A stretch of 64,000 nt of DNA from an uncultured Pelagibacteraceae bacterium (GTDB lineage Bacteria > Pseudomonadota > Alphaproteobacteria > Pelagibacterales > Pelagibacteraceae). The notes beneath the pieces were generated by a model. The model made no database searches, was not told where the DNA came from, and saw only the letters and a list, made by a program, of their open reading frames with translations. The stretch spans positions 62,001 to 126,000 of the forward strand of contig CACIHO010000002.1 in the NCBI GenBank assembly GCA_902586485.1, read 5' to 3'. Within the stretch, counting starts at the first letter, position 1; each line of letters opens with the position of its first letter. Shown here in pieces: positions 1 to 11,196 of the stretch. A program made the position numbers and the translations under genes.

Positions 1-1795
1 GAATTGATTTACCACTCGGTACACGTACATCATCAACCATTTTTTGAGTAGCCTTATCTGGTTCTGCAGTCATTAAACTAACTATCACCATTAAAACTAA
101 ACTTACAGCTGATCCGAAGATACCAAATGTTAACTGTGTAATTCCTAGGAATCCACTTCCACCAGTTCGTACCCAAACTAGGTACCACGCACCGGCGATT
201 AGACCACCTAGCATACCAGCAACCGCACCTTGTCTATTAGCTCTCTTCCACCATACACCAAGTACAAGTGGGAAGAACAATCCAGACATCGCAAAATCAA
301 AAGCCCAAATAACCGAACCTAAGATTCCTTGAATCTCCATTGCTGCAATAGTTGCTCCAGCAAAACCAATTATTACAAGTAATACCCTTGCAACAAGTAG
401 TCGTTTTGCAGTTTCCGCTTTTGGATCAATGATCTTATAGTAAACATCATGTGATATAGCGTTTGCAATTGCTAGAATCAAACCATCAGCAGTAGACATG
501 GCAGCTGCCATACCTCCTGCAGCAACTAGACCTGAAATTACATAAGGTAATCCAGCTATCTCTGGAGTTGCTAATACAACGGCTTTACCACCCATGAAGA
601 ACTCATTCAATTCAAGAGTTCCATTTCCGTTAAAGTCGCTGATAAACATTAGGTTTGCTTGGTTCCAGTTTTGGTACCAATCTATCGCTTCCACTTCTGC
701 AAATGTCTTACCGATAATACCTGTTGGTAAATTCGGGTCGATCAATGATAACTTAGATAATGTAGCTAACATTGGAGCAGAAGAATAAAGTAGGAATATA
801 AAGAATAATGACCAACCTACTGATTTTCTAGCTGCTTTTACACTTGGAGTAGTAAAGTATCTCATCATCACGTGCGGTAATGAAGCTGTTCCCATCATCA
901 TCGCTAATGCTAAAGAAATAAATGCCCAAGGTGTAGCGTTCACTGCAGAGTGAGCTTTAGTTATTCCTGCTAAGCCTTTAGGTACTGATTTTAGATCAGC
1001 AGCCGCGTTTTTAACAAAACCGAACTGTTGCTCTAATTCACCAATTCTAGCTACCTCGTCAGCTAACATAAAGTGAGGGAAGAAACCCGCACCCATTTTA
1101 TTACTGATCCAGAATACTGGAAGTAGGTAAGCTATAATCAGTACGATATATTGTGCAACCTGTGTCCAAGTTACCCCTCTCATACCACCTAACATTGAAC
1201 ATAATAAAATACTTATTAGTCCAACATAAACTGCGTATTGAAATGGGATATCAAGTGCAACAGATGCAATAGTACCTGTAGCGTTAATTTGTGCAGTCAC
1301 ATAAGTGAATGAAGCAACAGTTAAAACTACCACTGCGCTAAATCTTGCTAGATTACCACCGTATCTTGTACCTATAAAATCTGGAACTGTATAACAGCCA
1401 AATTTTCTTAAGTATGGTGCTAATAAAGATGCAACAAGCACGTAACCACCAGTCCAACCTACAAGTAGTGCCATATAACCGTAACCTTTAAAGTAAATAC
1501 CACCCGCCATTGCAACGAATGAAGCACCAGACATCCAGTCTGCTGCAGTCGCCATTCCGTTGAAGACTGTAGGTACTTGCCTACCAGCTACGTAATATGC
1601 ATCTGCTTGGGCTGTTCTTGATAGCCAACCGATTAATGCATAGATGAATACAGTAAATGCAACGAAAGCGATACCGATCGCTTTAGCTGTCATACCCATC
1701 TGTTCAGCAATTGCCATAATGATTATGAAACCTATAAATCCTCCGGTATAGATCCCGTAAACTTTAGGCAAATTATCTATGAAATTACCTTTCAT
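1..1795 (-). CDS. Sodium:solute symporter, VC_2705/ActP-like large subunit (C-terminus cut by window)
   Basis: This gene is absent from the ORF track because it runs off the window edge. I translated the minus strand from the ATG at 1795, and it stays open for about 598 residues. The protein is a polytopic membrane carrier of the SSS family (Na+-driven uptake of small organic acids), beginning MKGNFIDNLPKVYGIYTG, with family features such as AADWMSGASFVAMAGG and GTRYGGNLARF. The start overlaps the stop of the DUF4212 small subunit by one base (TAATG), the usual arrangement for the two-subunit VC_2705 type. Acetyl-CoA synthetase lies nearby, so acetate is a plausible substrate (inference). One extramembrane loop contains a complete EF-hand-like calcium loop (DFNGNGTLELNE, about residues 387-398). 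The stop codon is not visible. Confidence 0.9.
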   Translation of the reverse strand, partial: MKGNFIDNLPKVYGIYTGGFIGFIIIMAIAEQMGMTAKAIGIAFVAFTVFIYALIGWLSRTAQADAYYVAGRQVPTVFNGMATAADWMSGASFVAMAGGIYFKGYGYMALLVGWTGGYVLVASLLAPYLRKFGCYTVPDFIGTRYGGNLARFSAVVVLTVASFTYVTAQINATGTIASVALDIPFQYAVYVGLISILLCSMLGGMRGVTWTQVAQYIVLIIAYLLPVFWISNKMGAGFFPHFMLADEVARIGELEQQFGFVKNAAADLKSVPKGLAGITKAHSAVNATPWAFISLALAMMMGTASLPHVMMRYFTTPSVKAARKSVGWSLFFIFLLYSSAPMLATLSKLSLIDPNLPTGIIGKTFAEVEAIDWYQNWNQANLMFISDFNGNGTLELNEFFMGGKAVVLATPEIAGLPYVISGLVAAGGMAAAMSTADGLILAIANAISHDVYYKIIDPKAETAKRLLVARVLLVIIGFAGATIAAMEIQGILGSVIWAFDFAMSGLFFPLVLGVWWKRANRQGAVAGMLGGLIAGAWYLVWVRTGGSGFLGITQLTFGIFGSAVSLVLMVIVSLMTAEPDKATQKMVDDVRVPSGKSI

Positions 1796-2055
1796 TATTC
1801 GTCCTCTCTTTCGCTAAAGCCGAACTCTTCATCGATTTTTTCTTGTCTATTCGCAAACCAGAAAATTAGGATTACAAATGCACCAAGAGATCCCTGACAT
1901 GTAAACCAGTATGTCCATGGATAACCGAAAGGTCCTGTGACCTCGTTCATTTCAGCTCCAAAGAGAAAGATGCCAATTGAGAAAACAAACCAGATTGCTA
2001 ATGTTATAAATAACAATCCCCTGGTTTTTTCCCAGTGTTTTTGTTGATTTGACAT
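1795..2055 (-). CDS. Sodium/substrate symporter small subunit (DUF4212)
   Basis: An 86-residue protein with two hydrophobic segments, about residues 13-33 and 47-67, separated by a short aromatic loop (GYPWTYWFTCQG), then an acidic tail. This is the pattern of the DUF4212 small subunit that accompanies VC_2705-type solute:sodium symporters. It sits directly upstream of the large subunit with a one-base overlap, so the two are probably translationally coupled. A good ribosome binding site (AAAGAGAGG, a few bases before the ATG on the minus strand) supports this start. The role of the subunit is not well defined. It probably forms part of the carrier in the inner membrane. Confidence 0.88.
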   Translation of the reverse strand: MSNQQKHWEKTRGLLFITLAIWFVFSIGIFLFGAEMNEVTGPFGYPWTYWFTCQGSLGAFVILIFWFANRQEKIDEEFGFSEREDE

Positions 2056-2190
2056 TTATACCTCTCTTTTTAGTTATAACTGGTTGAAACCATAACCATT
2101 ATGAGGGTTTTGAAAAGACCTAAAATTCACCATATTAGGTACTTATTTACTTACTTTTTTAAGATATAATTGGCGCACTTACAAATTATC

Positions 2191-2810
2191 ATGGGAAAAT
2201 ACAAATTAACTTGGAGAGACATAAAACTTGAGGATTTCAAAACATATTTGTTCGCTATGTTTAAGGCGTTTATTCCCAAAAAAAAAATAAAAAATTTAGA
2301 TGAACTAGAACAATTTATTCAAACAAAATCCGCTTGGGCTACTCAAGTTACTTTATACAATTATCTTAAAACTAGAATGGGAACAAGATACGTTCTCCAT
2401 TTTGATAATGATGACTTTATGTCATCAGTAAATCTTGCTAAATGGAATATTTATTCAGTTGCATTACAAGATTTAACTTTTTTTACTTTTTCATATTTGA
2501 AAGTTAATTTCAATTATCAAGATATTCATAAAGCAAACGAAATTTTTAATAAAATTTTAGATGATGAAATTTCTAATAAGATGCCATTAGATATTATTGA
2601 AGAAGCTAGAAAAAGTTTTGATGAACGATTAGAGAAAATAAATTGGGATGGGTATTATCAAGACTTACCTTTTAATCCTAGTGCACTCTCTTTATATAAA
2701 TGGGCTCCAATTGCAGATGAATTAAAAACTTTAGATCGAAAGATCGTTTTAAATTCGATGATTTTAAAATGGGATGTTGTTAAACAAGAGTTTAAAGATT
2801 TAATCCAGTT

Positions 2811-2814
<4 letters not shown>
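2191..2814 (+). CDS. Conserved-looking cytosolic protein of unknown function
   Basis: I do not recognise this family. The ORF track begins at a TTG (2170), but the ATG at 2191 ([17 protein letters not shown]) is the more likely start, giving 207 residues. The protein is rich in aromatic and charged residues, has no signal peptide and no clear membrane segment, and contains the stretch [13 protein letters not shown] and a C-terminal part rich in Trp and Asp. It stands alone on the plus strand, divergent from the symporter genes, and its stop codon overlaps the 3' end of acs by four bases. A promoter would have to lie in the 135-base gap before it. I saw no motif pointing to a catalytic role. 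Confidence 0.7.
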
Positions 2815-4907
<2,093 letters not shown>

Positions 4908-4922
4908 AGGACAATTTTTTTT

Positions 4923-5336
4923 TTAAATCTTACTCATGTTATTTATAATTTTCCAGCTTTTATAATCAACAGGCATTACAGAAAGCCTACTTTGCTTTAT
5001 CAGAGCTAAATGGCTTAAATCCTTATTTTTTTTAATACTTTCGAGCGTTATAGGCTTTGAAAATTTAGACTTAAATTGAACAGTAATGGCAACAAATCTC
5101 CCTGTTTTGTCTGTTTTATCTATATACGATTCTTTAATGACTTTTACTATACCAACTATCTCTTTTCCTATGTTTGAATGATAAAAAAAACATAGATCTC
5201 CTTTACTCATACTTTTTAAATTTTTTGCAGCTTGATAATTTCTGACACCATCCCAAGGTGTACCTTTAATTCCAGCTTCTTTTTGTTGGTCAATTGACCA
5301 AACATCTGGTTCAGATTTTAGTAACCAATATTTCAT
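4923..5336 (-). CDS. EVE domain protein (DUF55, thymocyte nuclear protein 1-like)
   Basis: A 137-residue single-domain protein. The N-terminus MKYWLLKSEPDVWSIDQ, followed by TPWDGVRNYQAAKNLKSM and GDLCFFYHSN, is the hallmark of the EVE domain, a PUA-like fold thought to bind modified nucleic-acid bases. Family members in bacteria are usually of this length. It lies immediately upstream of acs on the same strand with only 15 bases between them, which may be co-transcription or simply tight packing. A role in RNA or modified-DNA recognition is an inference from the fold. The exact target is not known from sequence. Confidence 0.9.
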   Translation of the reverse strand: MKYWLLKSEPDVWSIDQQKEAGIKGTPWDGVRNYQAAKNLKSMSKGDLCFFYHSNIGKEIVGIVKVIKESYIDKTDKTGRFVAITVQFKSKFSKPITLESIKKNKDLSHLALIKQSRLSVMPVDYKSWKIINNMSKI

Positions 5337-5427
5337 TGCTCTTTTATATAATTAATTTTCTTGCATTTATAATGTTTTTTTAAATTACTCATTGTATGAC
5401 AAAAAATAATTGATAACTTCTTATTTT

Positions 5428-5970
5428 ATGAGAGCAGCAAATTATTCATCAATGAACATATTTAATGAGAATCAAATTAAAGAAATTAATAATGTAATTA
5501 AGTCAAATTTTGTAGAGGGAAAAGATGATTTTGCAGCAGATTCTCATAAAACATCTGATGTAAAGTTTGTGTATTTAGGAAAAATTCAACAATATATTTT
5601 TCCATTCATAGATTTTTGCAAAACAGCAAATAATAATTTTTTTGGTTTTGACCTTCATTCTTTAACGTCCTTGAAAAAATTAAATTACAATATTTATGAC
5701 GAAGGTACTGAATATAGTTGGCATATAGATGCTGTTCCCAGGGATCCTGTGAGAGATATCAAGCTGACTGCTTTATTAAATTTATCTGAAGAGTCCTATG
5801 AAGGTGGTGAATTAGTTTTATTTAGAGCAAATGAAATAGTTTGTACCGAATTTAATAAACCTGGAAGCGCAATTATATTTCCATCATTTATAAATCATAA
5901 AGTTAATAAAATAAAATCAGGTAAACGCCATACTTTGGCAATCTGGCTTTCAGGTCCAAAATTTAGGTAA
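5428..5970 (+). CDS. 2-oxoglutarate/Fe(II)-dependent oxygenase, prolyl-4-hydroxylase-like
   Basis: A small cytosolic oxygenase of the 2OG-Fe(II) superfamily. The iron ligands are visible as the HxD pair in YSWHIDAVPRD and the distal His in FPSFINHKV. The Arg in SGKRHTLAIW is the expected 2-oxoglutarate ligand, and EGGELVLFR is the strand before the distal His. The domain resembles the PKHD/P4Hc hydroxylases that act on protein or phage-tail-like substrates, but the substrate cannot be read from sequence. The track start at 5410 is a TTG. The ATG at 5428 (MRAANYSSMNIF) is preferred, giving 180 residues. It is convergent with tsaD, with five bases between the stops. Confidence 0.85.
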   Translation: MRAANYSSMNIFNENQIKEINNVIKSNFVEGKDDFAADSHKTSDVKFVYLGKIQQYIFPFIDFCKTANNNFFGFDLHSLTSLKKLNYNIYDEGTEYSWHIDAVPRDPVRDIKLTALLNLSEESYEGGELVLFRANEIVCTEFNKPGSAIIFPSFINHKVNKIKSGKRHTLAIWLSGPKFR

Positions 5971-5975
5971 TAATT

Positions 5976-7049
5976 TTAAATTTTTACTCCAGCACCTTTG
6001 AGAAAAACTGCATCTTCATCTAAAGGCCATCTCGGTTTGGCCGGATAATCTAAATTATTAAATTGATTTAATTTAAATTTTTCTAAACCTACCATTGCAA
6101 TCATTGCTGCATTGTCTCCACAGAATTCTATAGGTGGAAAAATGCCTTTATAATTATTTTTATTACATAGATTGATTAGCATAGATCTAATTTTTTTATT
6201 TGCCGCAACGCCTCCAGCAACAACGAAAATTTTTTCATTAAGTTTATTTATTTTTTCAAATTCGGTAAAAGCAATCTTTGTTTTCTTGTATAAAATTTCT
6301 TCTATTGTTTTTTGAAAAGATGCTGCAAGGTCATATTTATCTTGTTCTGACTTAATTGTTTTGCTTATTTTCAACACGGCAGTTTTTAGACCTGCAAAAG
6401 AGAGATTGCATCCTCCTTTGCTAAAAATTGGTTTAGGTAAATCATATCTTTCGGGATCGCCTTTTTTAGCTAAAATTTCTATTTGAGGTCCTCCTGGAAA
6501 TTTTATTCCTAAAAGTTTTGCCGTTTTGTCAAACGCCTCACCTAATGCATCATCAATAGTTGTTCCTAATCTTTTATATTTACCAAGGTTCTGAACACTT
6601 AAATATTGTGAGTGCCCGCCTGAAATTAAAAGAAGTAAATATGGATAATTTAAATTTGTATTTAGTTTTGGACTTAAAGCATGTCCCTCTAAATGATTAA
6701 CAGCAATAAAAGGTTTATTCATTGCTGTTGCTAAAGCTTTACCAAAACTTAACCCAACTGATAAACAAACAATTAATCCGGGACCAGCGGTAGAAGCAAC
6801 CGCATCTATTTCCTCAATTTTTCTTCCACTTTCATCAATAGCTTTTTTGACAATCCAATCAATTTTTTCAATGTGTGAACGTGCTGCTAGTTCAGGAACT
6901 ACACCACCAAACTCCCTATGAACCTCCACTTGGCTAGAAACAATGTTGGATAAAACTACTGGGAATCCCTCTTCATTTTCAGTTATTAAAGAAGCTGCTG
7001 TTTCATCACAACTAGACTCTATTCCAAGAATTAAGGGTTTTTTGCTCAT
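5976..7049 (-). CDS. tsaD: tRNA N6-adenosine threonylcarbamoyltransferase TsaD
   Basis: TsaD transfers the threonylcarbamoyl group onto A37 of tRNAs that read ANN codons. The 357-residue length is normal for the bacterial enzyme. Diagnostic segments are GIESSCDETAASL at the N-terminus, FGGVVPELAARSH, the metal-binding HLEGHA, SGGHSQYL, and the C-terminal nucleotide-binding FCGDNAAMIA. The gene is convergent with the 2OG oxygenase and divergent from hemC, with a 54-base gap before hemC that must hold both promoters. The partner genes tsaB, tsaC and tsaE are not in this window. Nothing appears missing or truncated. Confidence 0.97.
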   Translation of the reverse strand: MSKKPLILGIESSCDETAASLITENEEGFPVVLSNIVSSQVEVHREFGGVVPELAARSHIEKIDWIVKKAIDESGRKIEEIDAVASTAGPGLIVCLSVGLSFGKALATAMNKPFIAVNHLEGHALSPKLNTNLNYPYLLLLISGGHSQYLSVQNLGKYKRLGTTIDDALGEAFDKTAKLLGIKFPGGPQIEILAKKGDPERYDLPKPIFSKGGCNLSFAGLKTAVLKISKTIKSEQDKYDLAASFQKTIEEILYKKTKIAFTEFEKINKLNEKIFVVAGGVAANKKIRSMLINLCNKNNYKGIFPPIEFCGDNAAMIAMVGLEKFKLNQFNNLDYPAKPRWPLDEDAVFLKGAGVKI

Positions 7050-7103
7050 TCAAATAGTTTTTAATAATTGTACAATCTTTATACAAGTAAGAAATAATTT
7101 TTT

Positions 7104-8021
7104 ATGAGAAAAAAAATAATAATTGGATCTAGGGGTAGCAAACTTGCATTACTTTATGCTCAACAAGCTAAAGATAAGATTATTGAAAATACCGACCTTG
7201 GGAATGAAGATATTTTAATTAAATCAATTACAACTAAAGGTGACGAAGTACAGGATATAAGATTATCTGAGCTTGGTGGCAAAGGTTTGTTTTCTAGTAA
7301 TATTGAAATAGAACTTCAGTTAAAAAATATTGATATTGCAGTCCATGCACTGAAAGATATGCCTGCTAATGAGACAAAAGGATTAAGGACAGATTCTTTT
7401 CTTAAAAGAAATGACCCTAGAGAGATTTTAATTACAAAGAACAAAAAAAAACTTAAAGACTTAGATCAAAAGTCAATTGTTGGTACCTCATCATACAGAA
7501 GAGAATTTCAAATAAAAAAAATTAGACAAGATTTAAACTGTAAACTAATTAGAGGAAATGTAGATACTAGAATTAGAAAATTGAATGAAGGGATGTATGA
7601 TGCAATTATTTTGTCTTATGCTGGTATCAAATTTTTAAAATTTGAAAATGAAATTTCAGAAATTTTTTCAGCTGAAAAAATAATTCCTAGTGCAGGACAA
7701 GGTGTAATTGCTCTTCAGTGCAGGGAGAATGATGATGAGACAATTTCTATTTTAAACAAAATTAATCATGAGGAAACACATAAAAGAGCTCACCTTGAGA
7801 GAAATATTTTAAAAGTTTTAGATGGAGATTGTGAAACAGCAATTGGTGCTCATTCAGTGGTTGATGGAGATAAGATTACAGTGGAGGCTGAACTTTTTTC
7901 TTTAGATGGTAAACAAAGGTTTTATGAAAAAAAAGTTGGTAATTTGAATGAGTTTAAAGAAATTGGTAAAGAGATTGGAATACTTTTAAAAACAAAATCA
8001 AATAATTCATATAAAAGATAA
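7104..8021 (+). CDS. hemC: Hydroxymethylbilane synthase (porphobilinogen deaminase)
   Basis: HemC polymerises four porphobilinogens into hydroxymethylbilane in heme synthesis. The N-terminal GSRGSKLALLYAQ, the HALKDMPA catalytic segment, GTSSYRRE and IRGNVDTRIRKL are all present. The Cys that carries the dipyrromethane cofactor is in LDGDCETAIG. The length of 305 residues is typical. It starts a run of closely packed plus-strand genes (hemC, hemD, MscS, YggT, FolD), with hemD one base after its stop. Pairing with hemD is common in bacteria and supports both assignments. Confidence 0.97.
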   Translation: MRKKIIIGSRGSKLALLYAQQAKDKIIENTDLGNEDILIKSITTKGDEVQDIRLSELGGKGLFSSNIEIELQLKNIDIAVHALKDMPANETKGLRTDSFLKRNDPREILITKNKKKLKDLDQKSIVGTSSYRREFQIKKIRQDLNCKLIRGNVDTRIRKLNEGMYDAIILSYAGIKFLKFENEISEIFSAEKIIPSAGQGVIALQCRENDDETISILNKINHEETHKRAHLERNILKVLDGDCETAIGAHSVVDGDKITVEAELFSLDGKQRFYEKKVGNLNEFKEIGKEIGILLKTKSNNSYKR

Positions 8022-8022
8022 T

Positions 8023-8721
8023 ATGCATATTTTGTTAACTAGACCACTGGAGGATTGTTCTGAAATGATATTAAAGTTTCAATCATTAGGACATCAAGTT
8101 TCTCATCTTCCATTAATAAGAATTGAAAAGGTTAATTATGAAGAAATTAACTTTTCTGAATATGGTGGAATTGTTTTTACTAGTACAAATGCAGTAAAAT
8201 TTTTAAATACAGTAAAATTAGATAAAAATATTAAATGCTTTTGTGTTGGAAATGCTACAGAAAATAAAGCAAGAAGTGTTGGTTTTCAAAATACAATTGC
8301 GGCTGAAGGAAATGTTACAAACTTAAAGGAGTTAATTATACAAAGTTATGAGTCCAAAAATAAAGAATTACTTTATGTTAGTGGTGAAACAATATCGGTT
8401 GATTTAGATCAACAGTTATTAGGCGAAGGTTTTAAGGTAAAAAGAATTATTAATTACAGAGTATATCATAATCAAAAATTTGATGAGAAATTTGTTAATG
8501 AATTAAAATTAAATATGCCTGATATGGTCTATGTTTATTCTCAAAATAGTGCATCAAGTTTCTTAAATTTCATAAAGATTTACCAAACTGAAAATTTATG
8601 GATGAATACAAATTTGATGTGTATAGGCGAAAAAACCTCGTCAATACTGAACGAAATCAAATGGAAAAAGATTTTTCTTTTTAACCCTGGAGAAGAAGAG
8701 TTTTTGTTATATAAAATTTAG
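8023..8721 (+). CDS. hemD: Uroporphyrinogen-III synthase
   Basis: HemD closes and inverts ring D of hydroxymethylbilane to give uroporphyrinogen III. Sequence conservation in this family is weak, but the two-lobed pattern is visible: MHILLTRPLEDC at the N-terminus, GIVFTSTNAVKF in the first lobe, and the second-lobe helix VYSQNSASSFLNF followed by MCIGEKTSS. The length of 232 residues fits. The strongest support is its position directly after hemC. The C-terminus is compact and has no HemX-like fusion. Confidence 0.92.
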   Translation: MHILLTRPLEDCSEMILKFQSLGHQVSHLPLIRIEKVNYEEINFSEYGGIVFTSTNAVKFLNTVKLDKNIKCFCVGNATENKARSVGFQNTIAAEGNVTNLKELIIQSYESKNKELLYVSGETISVDLDQQLLGEGFKVKRIINYRVYHNQKFDEKFVNELKLNMPDMVYVYSQNSASSFLNFIKIYQTENLWMNTNLMCIGEKTSSILNEIKWKKIFLFNPGEEEFLLYKI

Positions 8722-8723
8722 AA

Positions 8724-9809
8724 ATGGAATTAATTAATAATTTTTCGGAGATATTTTTATCAGTATGGAATAAAGGAATTCTTGGTGTTGATATTTTTCA
8801 AATATTAATTGGTATTGGAATATTTTTACTATTCTTAATTTTTAGGGGTCTAATAAGCAAATTAGTTATTAAAAAATTAGAAATTATCTCAAAAAGAACA
8901 ACGAATAAATTAGATGATACCTTTGTTCAATCACTTGTAGGGCCAGCAAGATTTTTACCAATTGTATTAGGATTTTTTATTGCAAGCTACTACATGACTT
9001 TCTCACTAGAAGGAAGAGAAGTGGTAGATACAATTAATAGAACGTTAATCACTATTTTAATTTTTTGGGTAATTCACCAAATCATAGAACCAATCTCATA
9101 CATACTTAGTGGTTTAGACAAATTGTTAACAAGAGAACTTATTGGCTGGATAATTAAATCGCTAAAAATTTTAATTTTTATTTTAGGTTTAGCAGCAGTT
9201 TTAGAATTGTGGGGAATTAAAATAGGTCCAATCATTGCAGGTCTTGGATTGTTTGGTGTTGCTGTAGCATTAGGGGCACAAGATTTATTCAAAAATTTAA
9301 TATCAGGAATTTTAGTTTTAGTTGAAAAGAGATTTAAAATAGGAGACTGGATAGCTGTCGAGGGTATTATTGAAGGTGTAGTAGAAAAGATTGGATTTAG
9401 ATCGACAACAATTAGAAAGTTTGACAAATCTCTTGCTATTATTCCAAATTTTCAATTTGCCGAAAACGCAGTTGTAAATGTAAGTGAAACTTCAAATTGG
9501 TTAATCAGTTGGATTATTACACTTCAATATGACACTACGGTAGATCAGTTAAAAAAAATTAGAGATGAAATCGAAAGTCATATTAATTCAAGCGAAGATT
9601 ATAATACCTCAATTGGTGTTGCGGTAAGAGTTGATAAATTTTCTGATAGTTCAATAGATATGTACGTAAGATGCTTTACAAAAACAGGAAGTTGGAATAA
9701 TTGGCTTAATGTAAAAGAAAGATTAGCAATTGCGATAAAGGAAATTGTAGAAAAAAATGGTGCTTCATTTGCGTTCCCAAGTCAGTCGATTTACGTTGAG
9801 AAAAAATGA
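8724..9809 (+). CDS. Mechanosensitive ion channel, MscS family
   Basis: An inner-membrane channel that opens under membrane tension and releases small solutes on osmotic downshift. Several hydrophobic helices in the first half lead to the pore-lining TM3 signature GLGLFGVAVALGAQDLFKN and the MscS beta-domain sequence VEKRFKIGDWI. A C-terminal cytoplasmic alpha/beta part ends in FAFPSQSIYVEKK, the usual end of this family. At 361 residues it is slightly longer than E. coli MscS (286) because of extra N-terminal helices. It overlaps the YggT gene by four bases (ATGA), so the two are probably co-translated. Confidence 0.93.
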   Translation: MELINNFSEIFLSVWNKGILGVDIFQILIGIGIFLLFLIFRGLISKLVIKKLEIISKRTTNKLDDTFVQSLVGPARFLPIVLGFFIASYYMTFSLEGREVVDTINRTLITILIFWVIHQIIEPISYILSGLDKLLTRELIGWIIKSLKILIFILGLAAVLELWGIKIGPIIAGLGLFGVAVALGAQDLFKNLISGILVLVEKRFKIGDWIAVEGIIEGVVEKIGFRSTTIRKFDKSLAIIPNFQFAENAVVNVSETSNWLISWIITLQYDTTVDQLKKIRDEIESHINSSEDYNTSIGVAVRVDKFSDSSIDMYVRCFTKTGSWNNWLNVKERLAIAIKEIVEKNGASFAFPSQSIYVEKK

Positions 9810-10096
9810 TAGCTATTTTCTATTTAGTTTTACAAATTTTAAAATTGTACTCTTATGTTGTAATCGCCAATGTTATTGTAAGTTGGTTAATAGCTTTTAA
9901 CGTTCTAAATACTCAAAATAGGTTTGTGTATGCAATTTTAGAGTTGAGTTACAAATTAACCGAGCCTTTCCTGAATAAAATAAGACGTTTTTTGCCAAAT
10001 TTAGGTTCACTAGATATTTCTCCAATCATTCTTCTTTTATTGATTTGGTTTATCGAAATGTGTATGAAGCTTTACATCGCACCAATGATTTTTTAA
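9806..10096 (+). CDS. YggT family membrane protein
   Basis: A 96-residue protein with two hydrophobic segments flanking a short amphipathic part containing LSYKLTEPFLNKIRRFLPN and LDISPIILLLLIWF, the typical YggT signature. Proteins of this family are linked with osmotic tolerance and, in other bacteria and plastids, with division or nucleoid organisation. The exact function is not settled. It overlaps the MscS gene by four bases and is followed nine bases later by folD, so it is part of the same run of genes. Confidence 0.9.
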   Translation: MIAIFYLVLQILKLYSYVVIANVIVSWLIAFNVLNTQNRFVYAILELSYKLTEPFLNKIRRFLPNLGSLDISPIILLLLIWFIEMCMKLYIAPMIF

Positions 10097-10105
10097 GAGA
10101 GAAAT

Positions 10106-10951
10106 ATGATTTTAATTGATGGAAAAAAAGCAGCTGCAGAGTTAAGAGCAGAGTTAAAGGAAGAAGTTGCAGAGTTAAAATCAAAACATAATAAAGTACC
10201 AGGTTTAACAGTAATACTGATAGGTGATTTAACACCTAGTCAGATTTATGTAAGAAATAAAGAGAAGTCAGCAAATGAGGTAGGATTAAAATCTGAAGTA
10301 ATTAAATATCCAGACTCAGTTGAAGAAAAGACTGTTCTAGAAAAAATTCAAGAATTAAACAATGATGAAACTGTTTCAGGAATTTTAGTTCAACTTCCTT
10401 TACCTAAGCATATTGATAAGCAGAAAGTTATAGAAGCTATTGATCCTTCAAAAGACGTAGATGGATTTCATCCAATGAATGTAGGCAATCTTTCATCTGG
10501 TTATGAAAGTTCGATACCTTGTACTCCGCTTGGATGTTATTTGTTGATAAAAAAAATTGAACCTAATTTAAGTGGTAAAAAAGCTGTGGTTGTGGGTAGA
10601 TCAAATTTAAATGGTAAACCAATGACACAACTACTTTTAAAAGAAAATTGCACTGTAACTATAACTCATTCAAAAACTAAAGATTTAAAAGCTGAGTGTT
10701 TAGAGGCTGATATAATCGTTGCAGCTGTAGGTATACCTGAACTTGTTAGAGGAGATTGGGTTAAGAAAGATGCTATTGTTATTGATGTTGGTATAAATAA
10801 AACTGACAACGGTATAGTTGGTGATGTTCATTTTGATGAAGTTTCAAAAAATGCAAAAGCACTTACACCAGTTCCAGGTGGTGTAGGTCCAATGACCATT
10901 GCTTGTTTGCTTAAAAATACGATCGACTGTTTCAAAAGATCGCAAATTTAA
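10106..10951 (+). CDS. folD: Bifunctional methylenetetrahydrofolate dehydrogenase/cyclohydrolase
   Basis: FolD interconverts 5,10-methylene-, methenyl- and 10-formyl-tetrahydrofolate in the cytosol, supplying one-carbon units and NADPH. Key segments are YVRNKEKSANEVG with the catalytic Tyr and Lys, QLPLPKHID, the dinucleotide-binding GRSNLNGKPM, and PVPGGVGPMT near the C-terminus. At 281 residues it is normal. A GAGAGAA sequence a few bases before the ATG may act as a ribosome binding site. In organisms that oxidise methyl groups, as SAR11 does, FolD also has a role in C1 oxidation to formate, but nothing else in the window shows this. Confidence 0.97.
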   Translation: MILIDGKKAAAELRAELKEEVAELKSKHNKVPGLTVILIGDLTPSQIYVRNKEKSANEVGLKSEVIKYPDSVEEKTVLEKIQELNNDETVSGILVQLPLPKHIDKQKVIEAIDPSKDVDGFHPMNVGNLSSGYESSIPCTPLGCYLLIKKIEPNLSGKKAVVVGRSNLNGKPMTQLLLKENCTVTITHSKTKDLKAECLEADIIVAAVGIPELVRGDWVKKDAIVIDVGINKTDNGIVGDVHFDEVSKNAKALTPVPGGVGPMTIACLLKNTIDCFKRSQI

Positions 10952-10989
10952 TAATTAAACCATAAGCTGTAATCTGTTAATTTATTAGG

Positions 10990-11193
10990 ATGAAAAAACC
11001 TAAACGACCATACAGATTTGGTATAATTTTTTTGCTTCTTACAGTTCCACCTATTGGGGCAACACAATTAGGTTGGTATTTGCATGACAAGCAAACTGGT
11101 TTTGATTATGGTATGATTGTAGGTACTGTATCAGTAATATACGCTGCATATTTAATGTATGAAAAAAACTGGCGTGAAGAAGATGAAGATTAA
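10990..11193 (+). CDS. Small membrane protein of unknown function
   Basis: A 67-residue protein with a basic N-terminus (MKKPKRPYRFG), two hydrophobic segments at about residues 10-25 and 40-57, and an acidic C-terminal tail (WREEDED). This layout predicts a two-pass inner-membrane protein with both ends in the cytosol. I do not recognise the family. It is followed three bases later by another small membrane gene (SHOCT protein), so the two are likely co-transcribed. The codon use is like its neighbours and the reading frame is clean. Confidence 0.7.
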   Translation: MKKPKRPYRFGIIFLLLTVPPIGATQLGWYLHDKQTGFDYGMIVGTVSVIYAAYLMYEKNWREEDED

Positions 11194-11196
11194 ATT

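Noticed and set aside
594-788. 64-residue plus-strand ORF near the window start
   Set aside because: It is antisense to the symporter gene, whose reading frame is open throughout.
9074-9427. 117-residue minus-strand ORF
   Set aside because: It lies within the MscS gene on the opposite strand and has no known motif.
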